Source of the DNA: Corydoras sp. C115
Lineage: Eukaryota > Chordata > Actinopteri > Siluriformes > Callichthyidae
Length of the DNA stretch: 64,000 nucleotides
Reading direction: 5' to 3'
Assembly: GCA_019802505.1 (NCBI GenBank)
Contig: JAFMOC010000105.1
Location: forward strand, 800,001 to 864,000
Made by a program: the position numbers and the translations under genes. The notes beneath the pieces were generated by a model, which saw only the letters and a program-made list of their open reading frames with translations, was not told the DNA's origin and ran no database searches. This document shows positions 45,206 to 56,797 of this stretch, piece by piece. Position 1 is the stretch's first letter. Every line of letters begins with the position of its first letter.

Positions 45206-46567
45206 GGCAGTTAAAAAATACCTGCATGAGAAAATAGTTTTAACCGGGGTTCTAGCACCTTAATTTAACTACCTGCCAACATTTCAGATCACATATTTAT
45301 CCCCAAATGAGACAAACCTTAGCAATATCAATTCACTTTTAATTTATTTTTACCTGACACTGGCTGATGCTGTTCCTCCACAGCTCTTGTACATTTTTCT
45401 GGGCCAGATCCGGTCCACTTGGCGCCTGAGCGGCCTGCTGCTGGTCATACGATATGAACCACATAGTTGAGGACCACTTTTCAGCTAAAAGTTATTGGGT
45501 TTAAAAATAATGGATAGAGGTTTTATTAGGTTCATTGGTCCACAGTTGGTCTTCTACATCATCTGGGTAAATAGTTAAATTAACTGTAGGCCTTATTTTC
45601 ACCAGGGGTTATTGCTGGGTGAAACGGGCAGGGTTTAACTATGTATATCTATTGTCTGTCTAAATATTAACTATCAAAGGCCAAAAATACATCAGAGACA
45701 CACTACCAGACACAGGATATGGAATCGTCTGCGTCTCCTAGTAAACTTGGGACAGCAATAACGTCAGTATTAACCGTATTAACTGTTCAATTATTAAAAA
45801 CAAAATGAAAGTTGGCCTTAGACTGTTCCTGATACAACACCAGTGAAAATAAAAGGTCTTAGCCTCTTCCTCCTTTTGTCTTGGTCGCTGCACATCAGAA
45901 GCCCCCATAAAACGCTACGAAGGCATGTAATTTTGAGAGCGTTTCAAAGTGAGGTCAGGCTGGTATGTAAGAAAGCACTTTGCCTAGGCTAAAACAACAG
46001 TCAAGCGGGAGCCGCCACGGGCGCATCTGCGTCCAATTACGCACCACATCCTCGCAGTGATCCAAAGTAACGAGAACAACGCGGCGGACGCTGTGGCTCG
46101 GGGAGTGGTGTCAAAGCTGGGTTAACACATGACACAAAACTCAGATATTTCATTAACTAAGTTAAAGAGAGGATAAATGCAAAGATAACATCTAGAGCAC
46201 ATGATTGCTGGATGTGGTATCAATATTCTAAAAGCTGTTTGTTTTTACATATAAATACCTTAATCTTCAATGGGTTTAATCAACATGACAAGTGGAACAA
46301 ATAACAAATGGCAATGACTGTAATGAGTGTAGAACCAATGGTGTACCCAATAAATTGACCAGACTGTATAAACCTGAGGTACATAAAAGAATTCTATAAG
46401 ATCACTGGGATCAAACTTTGTTTTCACAGTGACTAGCTCAAAGTTTAATGAAATATAAACCAAACAAGCAAAAAATAACATTAATAACTTCTTACCACTA
46501 TAAATATACATTGTGGTTAATAATTAAAACAAACCCTATTACATATAGTAATGATTTTAATGTTAGT
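45206..46567. other. Intergenic; GC-richer block at 45850-46100
   Basis: The block contains GGGAGCCGCCACGGGCGCAT and CGCGGCGGACGCTGTGGCTC. No exon signals. The rest is AT-rich unique DNA. Confidence 0.35.
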
Positions 46568-46704
46568 GATGGCACAGTGGGTATTGCTATCAACTTACAC
46601 AAAAAAGTTCTGGGTTTGATACCCAGTTCAGTGTCCACGGCCTTCTGTGTGTAAAGTTTGTATGTTCTCCCTATATGTGGCTTTTGGCTGTATGTAACTG
46701 TAAT
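46568..46704 (+). mobile_element. Older DANA/HE1-like SINE fragment
   Basis: GATGGCACAGTGGGTATTGC, box B-like GGGTTTGATACCC and GTAAAGTTTGTATGTTCTCC are SINE-like but differ from the main V-SINE family. Its right part is interrupted by the SINE at 46714. Confidence 0.55.
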
Positions 46705-46713
46705 CGGTTCCCA

Positions 46714-47056
46714 TCCATCCATCATCTCCTGCTTTATCCTCTACTAGGGTCGCGGGGGGTTCCCTAGGCCCATCCAGATGAGAACGTTTTGGGTGCTGGT
46801 CAGATACACCCAGAACAGGGCGCCAATCAATCGCTGGGCACACATTCACTCACTCACACAGACACATACACACTCTATATGGGGCAATTTGGAGAATTCA
46901 ATTGACTTGATCCATTTTGTTGGACTGTGGAAGGAAACCGGAGAACCCGGAGGAAACCCACGTGGACACGGGGAGAACATGGAAACTCTACCCAGTTTGG
47001 GATTCGAACCAGGAATCCCTAGCGATGAGAGGCGAATGTGCTAACCACTAAGCCAC
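46714..47056 (-). mobile_element. Full-length V-SINE nested in an older SINE
   Basis: Complete, with a GGAT-type tail complement at the left and head at 47056. TSD CGGTTCCCA at 46705-46713 and 47057-47065. Confidence 0.92.
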
Positions 47057-47065
47057 CGGTTCCCA

Positions 47066-48061
47066 CCCTGTATAAAGGAAATAGCTTGGCAGGTGGTCGT
47101 TTGACACGCTTCCATTATTTAAACTCTATTAAATCCTTTATCCGACGTGCAATTCAAGTCATGCCATTTGCACAACATATGTGCCCTTAAATGATTATTA
47201 ATACTGAAAATTCAAAAGTCATGCTCCAACATCTCATAGGTAGTTTCAAATGGGGCTGTTAGAGCAATTTAGGGCAACCTTATATTATTAATGTACATAG
47301 ACTAGGATGTGATGCTCAGATGATCACCTCCAGTAAGTTCGGCCATATGGTGATCCTAAAAAGGTCAATTTTCATTGGTTAATAGCCTTTTAGGCATCAC
47401 ATCAAGCAAGCAGTTTTATGAGATAATAAGCTTCTCCCCTTTACACTACAGGAAGCCATAAATATGACCGTGAATTATATTTATAGCTTAAAATCTTGTC
47501 AGCTCAGGGTGAAATTTTGAGCAGATTGAAGGGCTTCAAATTCAATAATACACACTAACACCACAGGATCATCTTCTAGGGTAATTATTTAAGATAAACC
47601 TCAAATCTGGACACGCTTTCGTGATAATTGGAAAGGGACATGAACAAAACTATTCATTACTATTAAGATTTGTGTTATTATGTCTGTTTATTTAAGATTG
47701 CTGCAGAAAATTACATATTATATATATTTTATTGCAACATTTTAAGAATATTACAGATGTGACATTATTTTTTTTTCTATAAATATATGTTTCAATTTTA
47801 TTCATGTAAATGTTTAAATAATATCATTCAGTTTGAGGAATGTGTCATTTCATGCTTGAACTCCTTTCGATAAATGTCCACGCTTGCATGATTAATTTTC
47901 TTTTAAATGATATTATTAAATATATTAGGTTACTACAAAATGCCCAATTATTTTAATCATGTACTATCTATATGTATATAATTAGTTTAATTAATACAGC
48001 AACAGCATCTTTGTTCATGCCTTTTAATCAAATTAAATTTCTTTAAAATAATTATGCTATG
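47066..48061. other. Intergenic, no gene seen
   Basis: AT-rich unique sequence. Confidence 0.35.
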
Positions 48062-48310
48062 GACCGCAAGTGTTTATCATGTGTGCGCCTCTTGACGCTG
48101 ATGATACAGGTTTAAATCCCGATCTGGGTGGAGTTCCCATGTTCTCCCTGTGACTGCATGGGTTTCCTCCCACAGTCCAAAAACAGATTTGAGGTAAATG
48201 GCTGCTATAAATTGCCCCTATGTGGTGTGAGTGAGTATGTACCCAATGATGTATTGGCACACTGTCCTGGGTGTATCTCTCCAGCTTTATGGGTTTTGCT
48301 CCAGGACCCA
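48062..48310 (+). mobile_element. Strongly diverged V-SINE
   Basis: Box B-like GGTTTAAATCCC, GTGGAGTTCCCATGTTCTCC, TTTCCTCCCACAGTCC and ACTGTCCTGGGTGTATCT remain. Head and tail are eroded. Confidence 0.75.
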
Positions 48311-48978
48311 CATTGGTAACTTTAGTGGACCTGGAATTTCAACCCTCAAATTTCAGGTTGATAGCCCAACACCTAACACCATAATTTCACCATGTCACTG
48401 TGGTTTATATACTGTCTTTACTTCAGCATCATATGAAAACAAAAATTCATGAATTAAGATTCCTGTGGATTTTCTTGTAAGCATCAGTAGCACATTTGCA
48501 AAGTTTACAAAGTCACTGTATAGCTGGAACAAGTGCAGTCACAGGAAATGCCCTCATTTACACTCAGAGTTTGGAAAGCTCCCTGCAGCCGGCCTTCTCA
48601 TGTGAGATGACATTTTCCTAATGTTGCTCTGTAGGCAACTTGACTCATAACAGCACATCTGACTGAATGTGTAACAAACGCTCACCCAAACCTTTATTAA
48701 ACTGCTCGCATGACACTGCCGTTTCCTGAAAGAGGGTGGACATTACAATAACTATGTGTGGAGGGAACTACATGTGAGTGAGATTAGAGCTAACCACAGA
48801 TCATATCATCTATTAGAAGTTGTGCAGAATTTGCGGCTATTAGCCTAAATAAGCAAATTGTGGCGTGAGAGCGAGAAAGCAGGATGTGGGGGTGTTAAGT
48901 GTCTGTCATGAGAAATGTCGAGGGGTGAGTGTGTGAGGAATTAGGCATGCTCCAGTTTGTTGTTTTGAGCAAGTTATT
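48311..48978. other. Intergenic, no gene seen
   Basis: Unique sequence. Confidence 0.35.
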
Positions 48979-49002
48979 TATATATATATATATATATATA
49001 TA
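48979..49002. repeat. (AT)n short tract
   Basis: Abuts the truncated SINE; insertion or recombination in the AT run may have removed the SINE's tail. Confidence 0.9.
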
Positions 49003-49276
49003 ACGTCTCGGGCGCTGGGCAGATAGACCCAGGACAGGGCGCCAATCCATCGCTGGGTACACACTCACACACTCAAACACACTCTATATGGGGCAATTTA
49101 GAGAACTCAATTAACTTGATCCATGTTTTTGGATTGTGGGAGGAAACCGGAGAACCCGGAGGACACCCACGCGGACACGGGGAGAACATGGAAACTCCAC
49201 CCAGATGGGGATTCGAACCGGGAATCCCTAGCGGTGAGAGGCGAACGTGCTAACCACTAAGCCACCGTGCCGCCCC
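49003..49276 (-). mobile_element. V-SINE lacking its 3' tail
   Basis: Well conserved from CGTCTCGGGCGCTGGGCAGA to the head GCCACCGTGCCGCC. The last about 65 bp of the element are replaced by the (AT)n tract. Confidence 0.88.
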
Positions 49277-51359
49277 CATAGTATATAATATATAGAAATA
49301 ATAAAAACCATGGTTTGATTCATAAGTGGGTTTACTTAAAACTACATCATTAATAATCTTGTCTTCTGAACCGTTATCTCATCTATGTTTAAAATGAATG
49401 TTGCTCGATGAGTAACAGAATACCGGTTTAGTGCTCACCGAGAATCGGCTCGCTGTTTAGATTCATATGTTTTTTCCATATTAATTGATTGATTGATTTA
49501 AAATAATGTATTGTATATCACATATTGATATAAATGTTAAGCACCAAGAGTCATCTATCTATAATGTCATATATATATAAAATACATTAAATGAGTAAAT
49601 CAACCAAATGAGACAAAAATAGACGCTCTAGTCATTCGTTTATATATTTGGCAGAAGTGTTTGAACCTTTGCTTTCAGTATCTGTTGTGATCATGATGTT
49701 CTGATACCGTATAAATGGATAGATGGTATAACGTAATGGTAAATGTATATACTTAAGTAAAGTACCAGTTCCCAAAAACTGTATACTATAATACTTCCCA
49801 TCTACTGAAACCTGTTTATCAAAAGAGGAGTTTCACAAGCCGATGTTGTATTAGTGGGTGTGTAGGAATGAGCACAATAAATGAATGCATGAGAAATCTG
49901 GGTTGTGAGTGCTAAATTAGGGGTTAGTATCTCATCCTGTGTAGGACTCCTTAGTGACTCAGAAAATGAAACTCCCCGAGGGTCTCTTCAGTGGCATGAG
50001 AATGGCCCTGACTGGCCTTAGGACATGTTTCCTTTGGCCACTTGTCATTCCCTGTGCATAGGACCAGATACACACTCATGCTTGCGCACAAACACTCCGT
50101 CCCCCACTTCCTGCGCTCTCAGCAACCCAGGAAGAGCCCACCCTCATGCTTCGGCCTTATCTAAACACCCATCTGTAGGGCAGCTCAATGACTGGGTCCT
50201 TTAATCTCAAAATCATATGGTACCACTGCAGTGTTTACTGGACCGAAGCTACAGATGCAAACCACATCACCTCCCGGCATTCCATCCATCCACTAACATA
50301 CATGGTGCAGACCACCAGTTTTGGAAACGTGTGGGCAAATGGGAGGTATTTTATTGGGAACTAGTTTTGTCACATTAATAAGAGCTTTCAGACTAAACAA
50401 TTCTAGAGGCTTCAGAGGAACTGCCCACTGCACTGATTCCCAAACAACTGCAGAGCTAAAGGCTTTTTTTTGTTTGTATGCACACTACCAGTATATGACA
50501 TCTGACATACTTATGCTTTAGGACCCTGTGGATATTTTAATACTCTTTCATGCTGTCCCACCATTGGTAGATAGAGTGGTTAGTGTTGTTGTGCACAGGA
50601 AAAACTTAAATTTAGGTGATGTGGTTGTTGTTTTTGTTTTTTTGGGGGTTCTCTTAGTTAAAGTTGGTTAATGAAAGTTTCTTTTACCAAAAAAACAAGA
50701 AAAAAAACAACAAGCAATCAATTACACATAAATTATTGTTGCCAGCATTCGCACGAAACGTCATCACATTCCACAAAGCCAGAGCAAGAAGCGGCTAGTT
50801 ATTAATACAAATATGTAAACTTCACAGACACCATAATTTTCATAAAAAAAAAAACAATAGACTATCTACCAAAGTGTATGCAATATGACGGCCCATGATG
50901 CAAAATTTCATGGTTCTCGCCAAAGTTGCTAATGTATAAACGCAAAGCTCTATTAGAACCCCCCCTTGTTTTTTTTCCTAAATTTGAGAGCTGCTATGGT
51001 TACTCTTGGTCTGAAAGTCCCTATCCTGAAATAGAAAGTGTACAAATTTAGAAGAACTAGAATCATTCTTAGTTTGTGCAAACAGTCAAAACAGGAAGTA
51101 CTACTTCCAGCAAAAAGGTCTGAAAGCATACGTGTTAATTTTGAAAAGGTATGAGAGATGAAGCACAAGATGCAATATCAACAAACAAGCACACGTTGAT
51201 TAAGCATGCTCTCATTTTGTTGTTCTCCGAAGACACATACTGAGAGTGTTGATTCCACATCACTTCCAGTATGAGCTAAATATTTAGACAGGACCTTCTG
51301 TTGGGGGTATGTCTATGGCCCCCGGATGAAGAAAGAATGACAAATTGACCCCACAGTAC
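49277..51359. other. Intergenic, no gene seen
   Basis: Mixed AT-rich and unique sequence. Short frames carry no recognisable domain. Confidence 0.35.
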
Positions 51360-51732
51360 TATATGAAAGATATGTATGACAGCTGGCAACGCCATGCACC
51401 TTTACAAATGGTACACTGACAGTTTTGGCAAACAAACACGTTTTGGTCGATGTATGACTGCTCCATTGTGGATGTGCTTGTCCAAGACATTGTATCAGCT
51501 GCCAAATTAGCTGTGAAATGTTGTCTGGGTGTCACCTAGCAACTACCAACACAACAAGGCTGACAAAAAAAGCTTCTTGAAAAGGCCACGTGCATCATCA
51601 TCTGAGCAAACTCCAGCTACAGCAGCGGGCAACAACCCTAGAACTGATGAATCACCATGTGTGCACACACTTTGGACCATACACTTATTTTATTTTAACC
51701 TTGATCAGTCTTGCATAGCTTTTATCCTTTGA
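51360..51732 (+). other. Coding-like relict of unknown origin
   Basis: A + frame from 51400 reads LYKWYTDSFGKQTRFGRC and continues to a stop near 51502. After a second stop it reopens in the same frame (51529-51732) with NKADKKSFLKRPRASSSE. A neighbouring frame upstream (YYMKDMYDSWQRHAPL, about 51356-51403) would join by a frameshift. I do not recognise the family. It may be a decayed transposase, a processed pseudogene or chance. Confidence 0.2.
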
Positions 51733-52629
51733 TCCAAGTCGACAGGGGACGGCCGGCGCTGATCTGAATGGTTGCTATCAGTCCTGTCAGATGGGCATTA
51801 TGGGCACATGTCTGGCCTCTTCCTATCCACCTGGAACATGATAATAGCTTCCTGCTCTCTGTACTCTCAAACTCTTGTTTGAGACTTGACTCTTGTGAGC
51901 AAGTGGCAATGACATCTTTATCAGAGCAGTGTCTGGGTTCGTATCTGGACCTACATTACTGTCTTATCGGGCACAGAGCATCGCATAAAGGCAACAGTTG
52001 TGCTCTCACTTAAAAAGCAAAGAAAGCAAATGTTTTTAATGGTCCTAAAAACAAATAATTGGTCAAAATAATGAAAAATAGATACAATACGTTGCATTAT
52101 GAGTTTTCAAGTATTGTAGGTAAAGTAGCATCCTGAGCAAATGTGCAGCTCACCAAATAATGGTAATTATTATAAAAACATAATTGTATAAATAAATACA
52201 ACAAATACAATAAAATCATTGAATATATATAGAAAATACTCTAATTGGCTCTAAACTTGATGTAAGCCAACCATTGCAGAAATGTTTAAACCAATTGTAC
52301 GTACGCTTTAAACTCATAGCTTCCATACCGTAGACGTCCACCAGCACATTTCCATTTTTTAATTTTACTTAATTTCTATAAGTTCGTAATTTTCTGTCTT
52401 TGCTCCTTGCCGCCTTCTTAACAGACTTCGTTCAAATGTCTGCCACTCGGACCCGATAAGTCACATCCACCACATGCTAGCTGTCGTTTGCAGACCTGTC
52501 CTTGTAAGCATTTCATTTGAGATATCTGACCACATAACCAAACGATTTTATTCACACTTCATATATAAAACATTTAAATCTTACATTTGCATTTAAAAAA
52601 CTATGTAAGTAAAGTTTCCTAATTCCAAA
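51733..52629. other. Intergenic, no gene seen
   Basis: Unique sequence. Confidence 0.35.
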
Positions 52630-52870
52630 ATTTAGCACATGAATAGCATGTCCACCTCCTGGTGCAGGGAAGTCAGGTTCCATCTACTCCCCATGTCTTT
52701 GTGTTTTTTGGGGGGTTCTCCAGTTTCCTTCCACTGTCTAAAACATGGATTCATGAATTAGCTGCTAAGATTATCCCTATATACTGGGTGTTTCTGTGTT
52801 AGTAAGGGTGTGTCCAGTGATAAATTGGCGCCCTGTTCTGGGTGTACCTGCTCAGTGCCTGAGACATGCC
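52630..52870 (+). mobile_element. Strongly diverged V-SINE
   Basis: GTTCTCCAGTTTCCTTCCAC, AAACATGGATTCATG and AAATTGGCGCCCTGTTCTGG are recognisable; the head is barely so. Confidence 0.7.
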
Positions 52871-55390
52871 GCTCCAGATTGGCTCAAAGCTTATGTAGTT
52901 TTTATAGTTTTGGGTTCTGTTTTTTTAACTCTGCTAATGTGGAGATTACATGGGATTTTTTTTTTTTTTTTTTTTTAAACAAATGATTTTAAAACAGATG
53001 ACCAAATTGCATTTTGTTAGCAGAGAGCCTCCTTTCTCTTGGAAGCGAAACTGTTTGTTTCCAACCACAAGCATTTGGCTGTTACACCTATATTTTGATG
53101 TCAACTCTTTAGCGTGCAAGACTTAAAGAAATGTGAACACCCTCACCGTGGGAGCTGTTGAGAGAGGCCTAAATTTAGCTAGAGCTTTTGAGGTATTGCA
53201 GGGTTGTGGTTACTTAATAAATGAGTGAAGTGAAGAGAAAGAAGAGATGGCAAGTAAAAAGGAAAAGATGTGAAAAAGTAAGTGAGGAAGGATAGCATCT
53301 TCACTTTAGATCTGGGGGTTGATGATATATAGCATGAGTAATGGACTTAACAGCAGAGTTCACACAGCCATTCAGTAGCTTGAGAAAAACTCATCATCTA
53401 GGCATCTTTCCTGTCCAAGAACACTCTTAACTTTACCATCCATTTCACAGCCTAGTCAAGCCCAGGCTTAGGAGGCCCAGATTTTAGGGCGTTATATTAA
53501 GCAAGGCCAAGCAGAGGATGGACTGGCTTCGAAGACAAAGAGGATTTTGATTACTTTAAGGCCCCATGACATTCCTGATGGATGCAAGATAAAAAAAATT
53601 GCAAAGCAGAACTGGCACGACAGTCTTTACCACCTCAGGCATTGATTTTATGATTTTTCTAGCTGTTTGTTTGTTTTTGTACTTGGCTAGAAGGCGTGTC
53701 TGTGGGATGGGTCCTCTCCTTCCTCCATCCAGGACCTGATTATTCCCTGGACTAAATGATCCTTTCATTTCCTCCTGGACTCCTCTGCCCTAAGGCATCT
53801 CCTCATTTCCAAGGTCTTAGCCTGACTTGAACATCACAGCTCATCCTTGGCCGGTCATAACATCTGCTGTAATACGCAGTGCAATGACAATTCCTGTCTG
53901 TAACAGGATTGCGTGAGATGAGCTCTGAAAGTTCTGCCAAATACAGTCAAAAAGCCTCAAGCACACTAACTCAACACCAAGAAAATGCCCGGTCTGTCTA
54001 CAAAGTGATTATGTCCAGCCCCGTCCAGCCCCCTCCACCTTTCCATCTTAAACTTATCCCCTTTTATGCACCATGCTAAAGCAACCCCTCCTCCCAGAAC
54101 TCTCTATCCTCTGAGACCTGACTGCGGAACTGACATAGGAAGTCCCTTAATGGTTACCAAACTTTCAGGGGAGCCGCATGCTCTTTGTGAGGACTAAACA
54201 TGTGTTTAGAGGAGACAACATCAGTAATCACCACTTGACCTCAGCAAAGACCAAACCTCTTGTGTCCCCCCTTGGAGGGAAGACTCAAAGTGCTTAATAT
54301 AATCAAGTGAAAGCATAAACCTGGCATAAAAAGCTTGCCCAGTTCCAGATGCCAGGGCAGGGAACTTTAAGACGTGGCCATAAAATGGTGGAGGGAGACT
54401 CTGGAACCGGAGTGAAGCCATGCAGTATAAAGAATTTAAAGCAGGTCATGTAAGTAGGCAGGCACGTGAATATAAACTACAAAAAGTAATGGAGAAACTG
54501 TGAATGAACATGCTGGTCTACACCATGAGATGTCTGTCCCTCGGGAAGAAAGTGATTCCACACAGATGTTGGTGAATGAAAAAGAAAAATAAGTGGGGGT
54601 GGAGAGAAGTGGAGAGAGGAGTGAGAACAAATTGCTTATGTCTGTGACATCATTTTTAATGTGTGAATAAGATGTTCAAAGAAAACAGGGAGTAATAAGT
54701 AACAACTACAAACATCCTGCAAATCCCATCCCATGGGAAAGCACTTGTCGTCATTTTTATTAGACTCATGCCTTGCCGACTCCGGGGTCTATTTTTCATA
54801 ACAGTTGAGTCAGAACTGTGAGAAAATTCTCCCACTCCTTCCTTAACAGTTATCTAGGAGTGACTTAATAAAGACTAATATTAACCTTAACCAATACAAT
54901 GTAAAATGCAGACCTGGTCACAGGTCAGTGTTCAGGGGCAAAGCTTGCCAAACATTATCCTTCACTGCCCACAATCTCATCCAGTGTCTTCCCTGCATTC
55001 CAGTCTAGCCGAGGATTGTCCCGAAATCCCATGGAGGTCACAAAGACAACAATGGATTGGGTTCAGTGTGAGGAAAGTGTAATCATTTGAGAGTAGTTAG
55101 TCATCAAAGATGATTACTCAGACACAGATGTGTAACACACAAAACAGCTATTATCACCTCTTCAAAATAGCCTGGTGTATACAGTGATGTTACCTAAAAC
55201 ATTTCTTCTGATTTATTTAAACCTTAAATTTATATTCAAACACAAGACACAAAATTCAAACACAATTTATTTTTCAGTAAAATAGTACAGAGTGAGCTAG
55301 ATGCTCATGCACCATATCGCCACAAGTATGTTTTATGTAACTGACACCACACAACACCTCCTATAAGACCTCCACCATTAATCTAAACTA
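52871..55390. other. Intergenic, no gene seen
   Basis: Poly(T) at about 52957-52976, then about 2.4 kb of unique, moderately GC sequence without recognised exons. Short frames look random. Confidence 0.35.
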
Positions 55391-55400
55391 CCAATTTTTA

Positions 55401-55662
55401 TTCTACAATATACAGTCAGGGATGGCACCAGGGATGGGCGCTAATCCATCACACTCACTCACAGACACACTCTATATGGGGCAATGTGGAGAATTCAGTT
55501 GACCTTGATCCATGTTTTTGGACTTTGGGAGGAAACCGGAGAACCTGGAGGAAACCCACGTGGACACGGGGAGAACATGGAAACTCCACCCAGATTGGGA
55601 TTCGAACCGGGAATCCCTAGCGCTGAGGGGTGAATGTGCTAACCACTAAGCCACCGTGCCGC
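55401..55662 (-). mobile_element. 3'-altered V-SINE with TSD
   Basis: The head and central domain are near-consensus. The right portion ends early near GGGATGGGCGC, and the 3' end is a non-SINE TTCTACAATATACAGTCAGG. A perfect 10-bp TSD, CCAATTTTTA, lies at 55391-55400 and 55663-55672, so the unusual 3' end was part of the inserted molecule. Confidence 0.82.
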
Positions 55663-55672
55663 CCAATTTTTA

Positions 55673-56634
55673 GATAATCATACACAAATTTATGTTGTAT
55701 CAAAATCAGCCCATAAGGCTGCTCTTTTATGTTTTTTGTTGTGGAGGAACACTGGACAGTGAAGAACCTTGACCTTAACCTCTGAAAACATCTTTGTTAT
55801 GAATCAGGACATAGATAACAAGACAAGCCTTTATATTCACCGTAATCGCCCGACCTTACAAATTCACTGATGCAGTATTAAACAATAACAAGGCCACTTC
55901 AATAGGGCTGTTAAACCTGCAAATATTTAATATTAAAAACCAAGCCTGTGTACAGTTTTACACAAAACATGAGTTTTAATGTGTCATAATACACAATAAA
56001 GGGGGGAAAAAAATTTATATACGACTATGCGGTGCTATGTACAGATGTTGTAATTTCTCACTAAATAAAATTCAATTCCAAATTTGAATAAGAAAAAATA
56101 TTTACTCCTACTCGATCTGCATAAAGTCTCTGGCCTGATGTTGAGAAACCCAACAAAGTGTTTTCATGTCGCTGCCATATGACGTAGAGAGTGACACATT
56201 ACCGATGTTTAATGCTGACAAAATGCTACTTTGCTCTTTAATATGTTGGTAGGCTGATTATCCATTTAAGACTTCCAGGGAGGGAAAATAAAAGGACAAA
56301 AAAAACAAAAAACACTGTATAAACATTTTTCCGGATGCAATTTTGCAAGTAGGGTTGGATTTCCCAGTAGAAATCAGCCGCTTGGAGGAAATCATTTAGC
56401 CTTGCTAAGTGCCAAATTGTATCCGTATTTTTTCTGCTCTGGCTCTGCTTTCTAAACCGGCGGTAAGCGCCCTGCAATCTTTCACCCGATGACTGTGTAA
56501 ACACATCTTTAAGAAGGGGAGGCATAATCCTCATGTGGCCTCTCTCTCTTTCCTTTTTTTCTCGCTTTCTTTCAGTATCTTTCTGCTGTATGTGGACTTT
56601 AACTATAAACGTTTAACACCACTGTGTGATGGCT
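55673..56634. other. Intergenic, no gene seen
   Basis: Unique-looking. A 98-codon minus frame (56238-56534) has no recognisable domain or splice context. Confidence 0.35.
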
Positions 56635-56666
56635 ACATAAATTAATTAATGCCTTATATATGTATG

Positions 56667-56713
<47 letters not shown>

Positions 56714-56730
56714 CATTAATTAATTTATGT
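56635..56730. repeat. Perfect 26-bp inverted repeat around a (TA)n core
   Basis: ACATAAATTAATTAATGCCT plus TATATA (56635-56660) is exactly mirrored at 56705-56730. The 44-bp centre is TGTATG then (TA)n, itself self-complementary. ATTTATGT units follow directly (56731-56768). It could extrude as a hairpin or cruciform. Confidence 0.9.
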
Positions 56731-56775
56731 ATTTATGTATTTATGTATTAATTTATGTATTTATGTAATTAATAT

Positions 56776-56797
56776 TGTGTGTGTGTGTGTGTGTGTA
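56776..56797. repeat. (GT)n microsatellite
   Basis: About 11 units. Confidence 0.9.

Noticed and set aside
56238..56534. 98-codon minus frame with plausible helical sequence
   Set aside because: No family recognised and no acceptor or donor flanking it; kept as unique intergenic sequence.
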